64,000 nt of DNA, from assembly GCF_001753245.1 (NCBI RefSeq), contig NZ_CP017415.1, positions 2,322,501 to 2,386,500 of the forward strand, in the 5' to 3' direction. Of the stretch, positions 1-8,896 are shown one piece after another. A program made the position numbers and the translations under genes. Below the pieces are notes generated by a model. It saw nothing but the letters and a program-made list of their open reading frames with translations, did no database searches and had not been told where the DNA came from. Every line of letters begins with the position of its first letter. Position 1 is the stretch's first letter. This DNA is from Acidihalobacter yilgarnensis (GTDB lineage: Bacteria; Pseudomonadota; Gammaproteobacteria; DSM-5130; Acidihalobacteraceae).

Positions 1-347
1 TGCCACGTACCCAGCGCCGGCCGGCCTTCGCGAACCGGCAGGGTCAACTCGCTGCCGGTCAGCACGCTGCGCGCGTGCGCCGGCATGTCGTCTGGACCTT
101 CGTTTTGATGTACGAATAGCGGATCACCATCCGGAATCATGCGCGACATCAGGGCCTCAAGGTCGCGCCGCACATCGGGATCGGCATTCTCGCAGAGCAT
201 CAGCGAGGCGCTGGTATGACACACGAAGACATGGCACAGCCCTGTGCGCACCCCGCAGTTGGCAAGACGCTCGCTCAGTGCCGCTGTCAGTTCGTAGGTG
301 CCCCGCCCCGTTGTCTCGACCGTAAATTCAAACTGCTGCGTAGGCAT
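1..347 (-). CDS. YjbQ/UPF0047 family protein (3' end cut by window edge)
   Basis: Translating the minus strand from the ATG at 347 gives an open frame of 115 codons to the window edge, beginning MPTQQFEFTVETTGRGTYEL. It contains the family signature HTSASL (around residue 44) and a later EGPDDMPAHARSVLTG segment that matches the conserved PAH region of the YjbQ (UPF0047) family. Members are about 140 residues, so roughly 25 residues are missing. Some members have weak thiamine-phosphate-synthase activity, but the physiological role is not settled. It is divergent from the glycosyltransferase gene at 522, with about 170 bp of shared upstream DNA. The family call is solid; the function is not inferable here. 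Confidence 0.85.
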   Translation of the reverse strand, partial: MPTQQFEFTVETTGRGTYELTAALSERLANCGVRTGLCHVFVCHTSASLMLCENADPDVRRDLEALMSRMIPDGDPLFVHQNEGPDDMPAHARSVLTGSELTLPVREGRPALGTW

Positions 348-521
348 ACCGCCACTTACCTCGATATCGTATCCGCCATACCCACGTTCGAATGTCGGGG
401 AACGCGGAACGTTGTTATCCAGTCATATGAACACGATAGCGCGTGCAGTTTAACAGGATTGACACCCGCGCCTCGTAGCATGGACGACATGCGCCCGCCA
501 ATCCTCGCCTGAAGGCCACCC

Positions 522-1724
522 ATGAACATCCTGATGCTGAGCGACGTCTATTTCCCGCGTGTGAATGGGGTTTCGACGTCCATCGCGACCTTCCGCCGCG
601 AGCTGGAGACGCTTGGGCATCAGGTACATCTGATCGCGCCCGCCTATCCCACCGGTGGCGAGGCCGAATCCGGAGTCACTCGCATCCCCGCCCGCTATCT
701 ATTTGCCGATCCCGAGGATCGGATGATGCGTCGCGGCGCACTGCTCGATCTGACCGCGGAATTGGCCGATCACGATTTCGACATCGTACACATTCAGACC
801 CCCTTCATCGCCCATCACGCCGGCGTCCGGCTGGCGCGGCGTTTGGGCATCCCTCGGGTAGAGACCTATCACACCTTCTTCGAGGAATATCTTTACCACT
901 ATCTACCCTGGGCACCGCGTGCGCTGACCCGCTTCGCAGCCCGACGCTTTTCGGCGATGCAATGCAACGACCTCGACGGGCTGGTGGTTCCCTCCACCGC
1001 CATGGCCGAACGCCTACGCGTCTACGGCGTACACACGCCAACGCGCATCATTCCCACCGGGATCGATCCGCTCAGCCTGCAAGGAGGGGATGGTCAGGCA
1101 TTTCGGCAGCGCTTGGGTATCGCCCCCGACCGCCCAACCTTGGTACACGTCGGGCGCATCGCCTACGAAAAAAACATCGACTTCTTGCTACACATGCTCG
1201 ACCGGGTGCGGCAATCTCTGCCCGAAGTATTGTTGATCGTCGCCGGCGAAGGCCCCGCCTTGCGCCACCTCAAACGCCTCGGATGCCAGCTCGGCCTCGA
1301 CGACCACCTACGTTTCGTCGGTTATTTGGACCGCAAACGCGAACTACTCGATTGCTACCGCGCCGGCGATGCCTTCGTCTTCGCCTCCAAGACCGAGACC
1401 CAGGGGCTGGTCCTGCTTGAAGCACTCACCCTCGGTGTGCCGGTGGTTTCGACCGCGATCATGGGCACCCGCGATGTCCTCGCGCGCGAACAGGGCGGCG
1501 CACTGATCGCCGATGACGACACGGAAGATTTCGCCGCCAAGGTACTCCAATTGTTGCGCGACCCAGGCCTGCGCGCGCGCCTCGCTGCCGAGGCACCGAC
1601 GTATGCCGCGCAGTGGAATGCCGGTGCTCAGGCACGCCGCCTCGAGACCTTCTATAGCGACATCATCCGCCACGATGCCATCGCCAACGCCAGTCACCCG
1701 CCGGTTGGCACCGCTCCCCACTGA
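522..1724 (+). CDS. Glycosyltransferase family 4 (group 1) protein
   Basis: A 400-residue cytoplasmic or membrane-associated GT-B glycosyltransferase. The N-terminus (MNILMLSDVYFPRVNGVSTS) is typical of GT4 enzymes that transfer hexoses to diacylglycerol or phosphatidylinositol-type acceptors. The C-terminal Rossmann domain has VHVGRIAYEKNIDFLL near residue 210 and the donor-binding E-x7-E region KTETQGLVLLEALTLGVPVV near residue 290. Nearest characterised relatives are alpha-mannosyl/glucosyl-diacylglycerol transferases, so a glycolipid product is plausible; acceptor and donor cannot be read from sequence. It stands alone upstream of the FUSC gene on the same strand (62 bp gap). The ATG start has only a weak GAAGG ahead of it. 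Confidence 0.85.
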   Translation: MNILMLSDVYFPRVNGVSTSIATFRRELETLGHQVHLIAPAYPTGGEAESGVTRIPARYLFADPEDRMMRRGALLDLTAELADHDFDIVHIQTPFIAHHAGVRLARRLGIPRVETYHTFFEEYLYHYLPWAPRALTRFAARRFSAMQCNDLDGLVVPSTAMAERLRVYGVHTPTRIIPTGIDPLSLQGGDGQAFRQRLGIAPDRPTLVHVGRIAYEKNIDFLLHMLDRVRQSLPEVLLIVAGEGPALRHLKRLGCQLGLDDHLRFVGYLDRKRELLDCYRAGDAFVFASKTETQGLVLLEALTLGVPVVSTAIMGTRDVLAREQGGALIADDDTEDFAAKVLQLLRDPGLRARLAAEAPTYAAQWNAGAQARRLETFYSDIIRHDAIANASHPPVGTAPH

Positions 1725-1786
1725 GCCGCGCCCCACGTTGCCATCGCGAATGGCACAATAGGCGTTGGTCAACGACAACGTCTGAC

Positions 1787-4000
1787 ATGCCAGCCTCAAG
1801 ATTCGCCCTCCGCCGCCGCTTGGTCTCCCTGCCACTGACCATGGGGCTGTCGGTAGCCATGCGCGGCACCCTGGCCACTGGCGTACCGCTGCTCGGGCTT
1901 GAAGCCTTGCATCAGCCGATCCCCGCCCTGCTGGCTGCCCTCGGCGCTCTGCAAACCTCCATCGCGGACGTCGGCGGCCCTTATCGCGACCGTATCATCA
2001 CCCTCGGGCTTGCCTGCCTCTTCCTGCCACTCGCGGCCATCGTCGGCCAGATACTGGCCAGCTGGTGGTGGGCCGCGACCCTCGGCGCCACCCTGCTCGC
2101 GGTAGGCATCGGTCTCGGGCGCGCCTTCGGCCAACTCGGCACCTCGCTGGGATTCGCTACCGGCGTCGCCTTTCTCATCGGTATGGTGACGCCTGACGTC
2201 ACCGCCTCTGCCGCTCTGCTTGGCGGCAGCCTGTTCCTTGGCGCCGCATGGACTTTGGTCGTAGCCTTGGTCTTCTGGAAACTCCGGCCCTACAAACGCG
2301 TCGAATATGAAGTCTCGGAATGTTTCTCCGCCGCGGCCGAGGTAGCGGAGGCCGCCCTCGACACCATTCGTCGCAAGACTCCATCATCAGGCGATGGCGG
2401 CCTTGCACGTACACATCACGCCCTGCGTATGCGCGTGGAACAGGCGCGCGCCACTCTGGATCAGCTACGCGGCGACAGCGACGGCCGTAATCTGACCCTG
2501 CCGCGCTTATTGGTCCTGATCCGCTCTGCGGCCCGTATCGGGGCCAATACCCTTGCCCTGGGCGACGTAGAAGCCAGCCGTCCTGCCGGTGCCGTACACG
2601 CGCAGGCGGCTCTCGCCCGAACGCTGGAATCACTGGTGCATATCTGCCAGATCATCGCCCGTGATCTCGCCTTTGGGCGTGGCGTTCTGGACACCCGAGC
2701 CTACGAAGTCAAACTGGCCGGGTTGGCCCGTGCGCTGACACGCTTGCGCAGCAGGCCGGATTGCCCACCCGCGCTGTGGCTGGAATTCGAACATGCGCTC
2801 ACCGCGCTGGACCGCAACCGTGCGCACTTGCAAAACGTCGTCGAGGTACTCGATCAATTGTTCGGCGACGAACACACCGCCGGCAGTCGCCTGTTGCCAC
2901 GCTTGTATGCGCGCGAGCTATTCCGCCGCGGACTCGCCAACCTACGCGCGAATCTGCGCCCGCGTGCGGCGCTATTCCGCCACGCTCTGCGGCTGGCGCT
3001 GGCCGTAGCAATCGGCACTGCGCTTTACACCGGGTTCGCACTACCACATGGCATCTGGATTCCCTTGACCGTATTGGTGGTGCTGCAACCCGACATCGGT
3101 GGCACCCGCGCACGCGCCTTCCAGCGTACCGCCGGCACCGTGGCGGGCGTTACCCTTGCGGGTCTGCTGGTCACCCAGGTGCACGACCCGGACCTGATCA
3201 ATCTCCTGCTACTGGGACTCACCTTTTTCACGTTGCTGTTCCTGCGCCGTCGCTACGCGCTTGCCGTCACCCTGCTGACCCCGCTGATCATCCTGCTGCT
3301 CGAACGATTGGCCCCCAGTGGCTTGGCATTGGTGTTCGAGCGTGTGGCCTATACCCTGACCGGCGCCGTACTCGCCCTCGCCGCAGGTTACTGGCTATGG
3401 CCCAACTGGCAGCGCCGGCAGTTGCCCGCACAATTGGCCACTGCGCTCGCCTCGACTGCGCGTTATGCCTCGGCCACGCTCGACCATCTGCGCACCGGCA
3501 CCGGCGTGGACATGGGCACCATCGAACTGCGCCGCATGGCTGAAACCGATGCGGCCAATGCCGATGCTGCCTATCAGCGCATGCTCGCCGAACCTCGGCG
3601 ACAGCAGGAAAATACCCGCGCCTATCTCGCACTGGTGAGCTACAACGAGCGCCTGACCCGACATCTCACCGACCTGGATGAATTCATAGGTACTGGGGAA
3701 GCAACGCCCCTACCGCCGCATCTCGAAGACTGGATCAGCGCGCTGCTGGACACGCTCAGGCGTATCGCACGTGCGCCGACAGATGAAATCTCCCCACTTG
3801 GCGACCTCGCTGCACTGGAGTCGGCCAACGCCAGCATGAGCCCGGCGCTGGGGCGCTGGGATGCGATCGACCGGCAACATCCCTACCCGGTTTTACGTCA
3901 AACGCTGCTGGAAAAAATAGGCACGGACGTATCCGCACTCTATGCCGCAGCCTGGCGCCTGCTTCACGGCGACGCCCCGGACGCGCGCAAGCGGCTATAG
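1787..4000 (+). CDS. FUSC family (YccS/AaeB-like) integral membrane protein
   Basis: A 737-residue protein with the two-block architecture of FUSC/ArAE proteins: a cluster of hydrophobic segments at about residues 25-170, a long soluble helical region with many Arg and Glu residues, a second cluster of transmembrane segments at about 390-540 (including FALPHGIWIPLTVLVVLQPD, the fusaric-acid-resistance signature), then a helical C-terminal domain. Relatives such as AaeB export aromatic acids; YccS-type proteins have no firm substrate. No membrane-fusion partner gene is adjacent, so an efflux role is only suggestive. No convincing Shine-Dalgarno site precedes the ATG at 1787, and the in-frame ATG at 1841 is an alternative start. 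Confidence 0.8.
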   Translation: MPASRFALRRRLVSLPLTMGLSVAMRGTLATGVPLLGLEALHQPIPALLAALGALQTSIADVGGPYRDRIITLGLACLFLPLAAIVGQILASWWWAATLGATLLAVGIGLGRAFGQLGTSLGFATGVAFLIGMVTPDVTASAALLGGSLFLGAAWTLVVALVFWKLRPYKRVEYEVSECFSAAAEVAEAALDTIRRKTPSSGDGGLARTHHALRMRVEQARATLDQLRGDSDGRNLTLPRLLVLIRSAARIGANTLALGDVEASRPAGAVHAQAALARTLESLVHICQIIARDLAFGRGVLDTRAYEVKLAGLARALTRLRSRPDCPPALWLEFEHALTALDRNRAHLQNVVEVLDQLFGDEHTAGSRLLPRLYARELFRRGLANLRANLRPRAALFRHALRLALAVAIGTALYTGFALPHGIWIPLTVLVVLQPDIGGTRARAFQRTAGTVAGVTLAGLLVTQVHDPDLINLLLLGLTFFTLLFLRRRYALAVTLLTPLIILLLERLAPSGLALVFERVAYTLTGAVLALAAGYWLWPNWQRRQLPAQLATALASTARYASATLDHLRTGTGVDMGTIELRRMAETDAANADAAYQRMLAEPRRQQENTRAYLALVSYNERLTRHLTDLDEFIGTGEATPLPPHLEDWISALLDTLRRIARAPTDEISPLGDLAALESANASMSPALGRWDAIDRQHPYPVLRQTLLEKIGTDVSALYAAAWRLLHGDAPDARKRL

Positions 4001-4058
4001 TCACCTCTCAAGTGACACCCAGAACTTCCTTGCAGACTAACCCACGGGACCCCTCGAT

Positions 4059-4979
4059 ATGACCCTGACCGAGCTTCGTTACGTCGTAGCATTGGCGCGC
4101 GAACGCCACTTCGGACGCGCAGCGGCCAGCAGCTTCGTCAGCCAGCCGACCCTCAGCGTCGCCGTCAAGAAGCTCGAAGATGAACTTGGCACCCCGTTGT
4201 TCGAACGTGGCGGCGCCGAAGTCACGCCCACACCGCTTGGCGAGCAGGTGGTCGAATACGCGCAGGCAATACTCGAACAGGTCGAGGGCATTCGCAATCT
4301 GGCTCGGGGACACGCCGACCCGCTGCAGGGCGTACTGCGCCTCGGTGCCATCTACACCGTCGGCCCCTATCTGCTGCCACAGCTCATTCCCAACCTGCAC
4401 GACACCGCCCCCCTCATGCCCTTGCTGATTGAAGAGGGCTTTACTGCAGATCTGCGGCGGCGCCTCAAACAGGGTGAGCTAGACGCCATCATCGTCGCAC
4501 TACCCTTCGATGAACCCGGCGTGACCGTACGACCACTTTACGAAGAACCTTTTGTCGCTCTGCTCCCTTCGGCCCATCCGCTGAGCGCGCAATCGCAGCT
4601 CCCGCTGGAGGCGCTCGCCGGCGAGGATTTGCTGCTACTCGGACCGGGGCATTGCCTACGGGACCAAATTCTCACGGCTTGCCCGGCTTGTGCCCGGCCA
4701 AGCGGCAGCGCTCAGGGTGAATCTCACCTCGCCGGCAGCTCACTCGAAACCCTGCGCCACATGGTGGCCTCCGGGCTCGGCGTCACCATCCTGCCGTGTA
4801 CCGCAGCGGGTGCCGAGCGCTATGCCGACCGCCTGATAGCCGTTCGCCGACTGAGCGACCCGGTACCACATCGCCGGGTCGCCCTCGCCTGGCGCAGCAG
4901 CTTTCCCAGACCTGGCGCGATCGAGGTCCTGACGCGTGCCATCCTCGACACGCCGATGAGCTGCGTGGAACTCTGCTGA
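4059..4979 (+). CDS. oxyR: OxyR, LysR-family hydrogen-peroxide-sensing regulator
   Basis: A 306-residue LysR regulator with an N-terminal winged HTH (residues 1-60; VSQPTLSVAVKKLEDELG recognition region) and a periplasmic-binding-protein-like effector domain. The redox pair is exactly where Escherichia coli OxyR has it: Cys199 in GHCLRDQ and Cys208 in ILTAC, with an additional Cys211. Peroxide would form a 199-208 disulfide and activate transcription of antioxidant genes. The gene converges on the peroxiredoxin-glutaredoxin gene (30 bp between stops), whose promoter carries an OxyR-type operator. The family call is very firm. Confidence 0.95.
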   Translation: MTLTELRYVVALARERHFGRAAASSFVSQPTLSVAVKKLEDELGTPLFERGGAEVTPTPLGEQVVEYAQAILEQVEGIRNLARGHADPLQGVLRLGAIYTVGPYLLPQLIPNLHDTAPLMPLLIEEGFTADLRRRLKQGELDAIIVALPFDEPGVTVRPLYEEPFVALLPSAHPLSAQSQLPLEALAGEDLLLLGPGHCLRDQILTACPACARPSGSAQGESHLAGSSLETLRHMVASGLGVTILPCTAAGAERYADRLIAVRRLSDPVPHRRVALAWRSSFPRPGAIEVLTRAILDTPMSCVELC

Positions 4980-5008
4980 AGCGGCTGGACAAAAAGCCCC
5001 GCCGCTCG

Positions 5009-5034
5009 ATCAGGCCGCCCGCGACCGGCCTGAT
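5009..5034. terminator. Possible bidirectional hairpin between oxyR and the prx-grx gene
   Basis: A 9-bp perfect inverted repeat (ATCAGGCCG / CGGCCTGAT, 8-nt loop) lies just past the oxyR stop and covers the stop codon of the convergent prx-grx gene. There is no T-tract on either side, so it is a weak intrinsic terminator at best. Confidence 0.3.
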
Positions 5035-5759
5035 TCAATCCAACGAATCAGCGCCTCGGAATCACCGAGATAAGCACCGTTCACAAACACCTGCGGCACC
5101 GTATCGCGCCCCGTGGCCGCACGTACGCCGCGCAAGCTCATATCGCTTCCCACCGACACCTCCTCATACGGCATGCCATATTCCGACAACAAGCCCTTGG
5201 CACGCAGGCAATAGGCACAACCGGGGCGAGTGAATATGAGGATATCGTCAGGTTTCACGGCCATCGGATTCAGATACGCCAGCATCGTATCGGCATCAGA
5301 GACTTCGAAGGGATCGCCCTCCACCTCGGGTTCGATGAACATCTTCTCGATAATCCCGTCGCGCACCAACATTGCGTAACGCCATGAACGGCGCCCGAAG
5401 CCCAGCGCATGCTTGTCCACGAGCATGCCCATGGCCTCGGTGAAATCGCCATTGCCGTCCGGTAGGAAGGTCAGATGCTCAGCCTCCTGGTCCTTGCGCC
5501 ATTCATTCATCACGAAGGCATCATTCACCGAGATGCAAACGATCTCGTCGATGCCATTGGCCCTGAACACCGGCGCCAGTTCGTTGTAACGTGGCACATG
5601 GCTGGACGAGCACGTCGGCGTGAATGCCCCAGGCAGGGAAAACACGACGATATTGCGATCCCTGAAAACATCTGCGCTGCTCACGTCGACCCATTCGTTC
5701 CGCTGACGGGTCTTGAACATCACCTCGGGTATCGATTGTCCCTCGCGATTCTTGAACAT
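5010..5759 (-). CDS. Peroxiredoxin 5-glutaredoxin hybrid peroxidase
   Basis: A 249-residue fusion enzyme of the Haemophilus influenzae hybrid Prx5/Grx type, which reduces hydrogen and alkyl peroxides at the expense of glutathione. The N-terminal thioredoxin-fold peroxiredoxin domain has the peroxidatic Cys50 in PGAFTPTCSSSH. The C-terminal glutaredoxin domain (from about residue 172) has the CAYC redox centre at Cys181/Cys184 in FTRPGCAYC, followed by the TVPQVFVNG cis-Pro loop. The ATG at 5759 is chosen because AAGGAGGT lies 5 nt upstream; longer open frames lack this. It is convergent with oxyR, and its promoter region carries an OxyR-like site, so peroxide induction is likely. Confidence 0.95.
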   Translation of the reverse strand: MFKNREGQSIPEVMFKTRQRNEWVDVSSADVFRDRNIVVFSLPGAFTPTCSSSHVPRYNELAPVFRANGIDEIVCISVNDAFVMNEWRKDQEAEHLTFLPDGNGDFTEAMGMLVDKHALGFGRRSWRYAMLVRDGIIEKMFIEPEVEGDPFEVSDADTMLAYLNPMAVKPDDILIFTRPGCAYCLRAKGLLSEYGMPYEEVSVGSDMSLRGVRAATGRDTVPQVFVNGAYLGDSEALIRWIESGRSRAA

Positions 5760-5851
5760 GGAAACCTCCTTGATTGCGTATGGTTCGGGCCAGTGCCCAT
5801 TCTTGACTTCACGCAATCAGCATACGGAGGCGGGTTATATTAATAAAATTA

Positions 5852-5857
5852 ATTATA
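5852..5857 (-). promoter_or_regulatory. -10 element of prx-grx promoter
   Basis: A perfect TATAAT reads on the minus strand 93 nt upstream of the prx-grx ATG. The OxyR-like dyad ends 13 nt further upstream, so it would cover the -35 region, the usual position for OxyR activation. The surrounding 5838-5884 stretch is strikingly AT-rich for this genome. Confidence 0.55.
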
Positions 5858-5869
5858 TTCATAATAATA

Positions 5870-5884
5870 ATAGTTTATAACTAT
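5870..5884. promoter_or_regulatory. OxyR-type operator half (ATAG-N7-CTAT)
   Basis: The 15-mer ATAGTTTATAACTAT matches the OxyR consensus half-operator ATAGntnnnanCTAT at every specified position. A second, degenerate copy (6 of 10 specified positions) starts at 5848, separated by exactly 7 nt as expected for the tetramer site. With the oxyR gene next door this is a credible operator for prx-grx. The same dyad could also act as a weak terminator for the radical SAM gene ending at 5897. Confidence 0.6.
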
Positions 5885-5896
5885 TTTCCAATCGCA

Positions 5897-6994
5897 TCAT
5901 TGACCAAACAGATCCAACTGATCCTCAGCGCGCGCCGGCACCCTGAAGCGACTGCAATCCAGCGGCGGCAACCCACGATCAAGGCCTTCGCGTCGACTGG
6001 CGATACGAAAACGTTGCGCAATAAGATCGGCATAGGGACCGCGGCCACGCATGCGTACGCCGAACTCGGATTCGTATTCCCGCCCGCCATGCATCTGGCG
6101 CAGCAGGCTCAGCACGTGTTCCGCACGACCGGGTACATGCGTCTTGAGCCATTCCGTGAACAACGGCTTGACCTCGCGCGGTAGGCGCAACATGACATAA
6201 CCGGCTGCGCTGGCCCCCGCCTCACGGGCCGCCCGCAGCACCCGTTCGAGCTCATGATCGTTGAGCGCCGGGATTGTCGGCGCAAACAGCACCCCGCACG
6301 GTATGCCAGCGGCCGCCAGGCGTGCTATCGCTTCTAGGCGTCGGGCCGGTGTGGCTGCCCGCGGTTCGAGACCACGTGCGAGTACTGGATCGAGTGTCGT
6401 TACCGACATGAAGACTTGCGCAAGCCCCTCAGATGCCATTGCGGACAACACTTCCAAATCACGTTCGATCAAGGCCGATTTGGTTACGATCGACACTGGA
6501 TGGCGATGCGCCCAAAGCACCTCAAGCAACCGCCGCGTCAGCCCGACACGACGCTCCACCGGCTGATAGGCGTCGGTATTGATACCGAGTGCGATCGGCG
6601 AGCAAGCATAGCCGCGCCGCCCCAACTCCTCCGCCAGCCGCGCCGGCGCATCCGGTTTGTGGAACAGGCGTGTTTCGAAGTCCAACCCCGGCGACAGACC
6701 GAGATAGGCGTGCGTCGGTCGCGCAAAGCAATAACTGCAGCCATGCTCACAACCACGGTATGGGTTCACCGACTGGGAAAAAGCGACATCCGGCGAACGG
6801 TTACGACTGATCACACGCCGAGCCTTATCCACCCCGAGCGTAGTGCGCAGCGGCGGCAGGTCATCAAACGAAGCCGTCCATCCATCCGCTACCCGCTCAT
6901 GAGTCAAAGACTCGAAACGCCCCGTCCGGTTTGAAGCCGTGCCCCGGCCCTTGCGGGGGGCGGGCACAATGGCGCAGTCTCGATCGTCATTCAT
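5897..6994 (-). CDS. PA0069-family radical SAM protein
   Basis: A 365-residue radical SAM protein. The cluster-binding motif CEHGCSYC (CxxxCxxC) sits near residue 82 in SVNPYRGCEHGCSYCFARP, the hallmark of the PA0069/SplB-like group that resembles spore photoproduct lyase. The enzyme should bind a 4Fe-4S cluster and S-adenosylmethionine and generate a 5'-deoxyadenosyl radical; its substrate is unknown. The N-terminus (residues 1-50) is polar and basic. It lies between prx-grx and the MBL gene and is divergent from the latter. The start at 6994 is the longest frame and could be shorter. Confidence 0.85.
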   Translation of the reverse strand: MNDDRDCAIVPAPRKGRGTASNRTGRFESLTHERVADGWTASFDDLPPLRTTLGVDKARRVISRNRSPDVAFSQSVNPYRGCEHGCSYCFARPTHAYLGLSPGLDFETRLFHKPDAPARLAEELGRRGYACSPIALGINTDAYQPVERRVGLTRRLLEVLWAHRHPVSIVTKSALIERDLEVLSAMASEGLAQVFMSVTTLDPVLARGLEPRAATPARRLEAIARLAAAGIPCGVLFAPTIPALNDHELERVLRAAREAGASAAGYVMLRLPREVKPLFTEWLKTHVPGRAEHVLSLLRQMHGGREYESEFGVRMRGRGPYADLIAQRFRIASRREGLDRGLPPLDCSRFRVPARAEDQLDLFGQ

Positions 6995-7086
6995 AGGGAT
7001 ACGCTCCGCGCCTCAGGAATGCTGAATTGTTTGCCATCAGGGAGGTCTACACAAGGCCATACCCGACCGATCACCAGGAGAAACCC

Positions 7087-7794
7087 GTGACTCGCGATGT
7101 AGGCTACAAAATCCATGCATTGGCCCTCGGGCCAATGGAAAACTTCATCTACTTGATCCACGATCAGGCCAGCGGACGGGCTGCCGTGGTCGATCCCGCC
7201 TGGGATGTCTCCGCCATCCAATCCCTGGCGAACGCCGAAGGCATGCGCATCACCGACATCCTGCTCACGCATAGCCATCACGACCATATCAACGGCGTGG
7301 ACGAACTACTCCGCGACCATGACGCAGAGACCCACCTGCTCAAACCCGAAGCCAGTTTCTGGGGACACCCGCTCGTCCGCCCGCACCTTCATCACGGTGG
7401 CGACGCCATCCAGCTCGGCAGCACCCGTATCGACGTGCTGCACACCCCAGGCCACACACCAGGTTCCGCTTGTTACCACCTGGGCGATGACCTGATCACC
7501 GGTGACACCCTGTTCGTGTTCGGTTGCGGTCGCTGCGATATGAAGGGCGGCGATCCAGAGGCCATGTTCCACACCCTGCGCCATCTACGCGAAGACCTGC
7601 CACCGGATACCTGTATCCACCCAGGTCACAACTATGCAGAAAAAACCAGTACCACAATGGATGAACAGGCTCGCTGCAATCCCTTCATGCATTTCAATGA
7701 GATCGATCACTTCGTCCGCTACCGTCAGCACGAACACGATCGCATACGCAGCACGCCATACCCCCGGAATGCCGGGATTGAGTCGATATCTTGA
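7087..7794 (+). CDS. Metallo-beta-lactamase-fold hydrolase (glyoxalase II/persulfide-dioxygenase-like)
   Basis: A 235-residue MBL-fold hydrolase with the metal-binding motif THSHHDH (His62, His64, Asp66, His67), then HTPGHTPGSACY and GDTLFVFGCGRCD. This is the arrangement of glyoxalase II and ETHE1-like thioester or sulfur hydrolases. The C-terminal region (CIHPGHNYAE) supplies the last histidine. The substrate, a glutathione thioester or persulfide, cannot be decided. The GTG at 7087 is preferred over the upstream open frame because AGGAGA lies 6-7 nt before it and the protein then starts at the conserved fold. Confidence 0.85.
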   Translation: MTRDVGYKIHALALGPMENFIYLIHDQASGRAAVVDPAWDVSAIQSLANAEGMRITDILLTHSHHDHINGVDELLRDHDAETHLLKPEASFWGHPLVRPHLHHGGDAIQLGSTRIDVLHTPGHTPGSACYHLGDDLITGDTLFVFGCGRCDMKGGDPEAMFHTLRHLREDLPPDTCIHPGHNYAEKTSTTMDEQARCNPFMHFNEIDHFVRYRQHEHDRIRSTPYPRNAGIESIS

Positions 7795-7910
7795 CACCAG
7801 ACGACCACAACGGGTGGCGTGACGTCAATCATTCGGCGGATCGCTCGGGAGTATGCGAGCAAAAACACTAACCATTTGATACAAAAGAATTTAGATCCAT
7901 ATTCAATATA

Positions 7911-7926
7911 TGGCACAAAATTCGCA
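7911..7926 (+). promoter_or_regulatory. Sigma-54-type promoter of the diguanylate cyclase gene
   Basis: TGGCACAAAATTCGCA aligns with the sigma-54 consensus TGGCACG-N4-TTGCA with the invariant GG and GC at correct spacing; only the final G of the -24 block and one T of the -12 block differ. The expected start site near 7937 lies 22 nt before the ATG at 7959. Confidence 0.6.
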
Positions 7927-7958
7927 TCACTTATTGTGAACTCATGCGATCCGAGACC

Positions 7959-8855
7959 ATGGCGATATTTCGATTCCCCAGAGCCCAAGGCCAAGCCGAG
8001 CGCTCCACAAGTGGCGAAACGCCGCCTCAGGGCGCTTTCGATGCCCTGCTGCGGCTGCAAGCAACGCTGGACATCGAGGAACTCCTGGCCAACTTCACTT
8101 CGTTGATCTCGGGTGAGCTGTCGATTGACGGCTACAGTTACACGGGTCCACGAGATTCGGCAATTCATTGCCAGTCCGGCCACACCAACCGGCACGCACT
8201 TGCCTATCAACTGATGGTCGAGACCGAGCATCTTGGCGAATTACTGGTCTACCGCGCCCGACCGTTCACCGAAGTTGAAAGCATGGGCCTCGAAGACATG
8301 CTCTGCCTGCTCGTCTACCCATTGCGAAATGGGCTGCGTTACCAGGAGGCCATACGCTCTTCGTTCACAGACCCCCTGACCGGCCTCGGCAATCGCTCGA
8401 ACATGCTGCCGCAAATCCAACGGGAAATCAGCCTAAGCCACCGGGAGTCCCGCCAGGCCAGCCTCCTGATGATCGACATCGACCATTTCAAACTCATCAA
8501 CGATGGCCATGGCCACCCAAGCGGCGACCAAGTTATCGTCTGCATCGCCGACATCATCCGCAGCACGGTACGCGATTTCGATCTGGTCTTTCGCTATGGC
8601 GGTGAGGAATTCGCGGTACTGCTGGTTAACACCGATAACTCACGCGCAACGCACGTCGCCGAGCGCCTGCGTAAAAACGTCGACATGCACACCTGTCGCT
8701 TACCCGACGGGCACGGTGTCTCGCCAACGATCAGTATCGGATTGAGTTCGCTGAGCCGACAGGACACGCCGCAAACCCTGATCGAGAGAGCTGACCGCGC
8801 CCTCTACCAAGCCAAGGCAGACGGGCGCAATTGCGTCCGCGACCACGCTCTCTGA
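7959..8855 (+). CDS. GGDEF diguanylate cyclase
   Basis: A 298-residue soluble protein. The N-terminal ~130 residues form an uncharacterised sensory region without transmembrane segments. The C-terminal GGDEF domain has the active site GGEEF at residues 214-218 and an intact allosteric inhibition site RxxD (Arg205, Asp208) five residues ahead of it, so it should synthesise c-di-GMP with product inhibition. DIDHFKLINDGHGHPSGD is the usual metal- and substrate-binding region. The second ATG (7959) is preferred over 7944 because the sigma-54 promoter would leave almost no leader for the first. It lies just upstream of a YcgR-like PilZ gene and cheR, which suggests a local c-di-GMP control module for motility. 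Confidence 0.88.
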   Translation: MAIFRFPRAQGQAERSTSGETPPQGAFDALLRLQATLDIEELLANFTSLISGELSIDGYSYTGPRDSAIHCQSGHTNRHALAYQLMVETEHLGELLVYRARPFTEVESMGLEDMLCLLVYPLRNGLRYQEAIRSSFTDPLTGLGNRSNMLPQIQREISLSHRESRQASLLMIDIDHFKLINDGHGHPSGDQVIVCIADIIRSTVRDFDLVFRYGGEEFAVLLVNTDNSRATHVAERLRKNVDMHTCRLPDGHGVSPTISIGLSSLSRQDTPQTLIERADRALYQAKADGRNCVRDHAL

Positions 8856-8896
8856 TGAGCCAAGTCCACCCGACAGCAGTTTTCGGCTAAGATGTC

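Noticed and set aside
216-512. Plus-strand 98-codon frame at the left edge
   Set aside because: Its first part is antisense to the clear YjbQ-family gene, and the rest is non-conserved intergenic sequence.
2761-3543. 260-codon frame inside the FUSC gene
   Set aside because: Out-of-frame shadow; the membrane protein frame has the conserved features.
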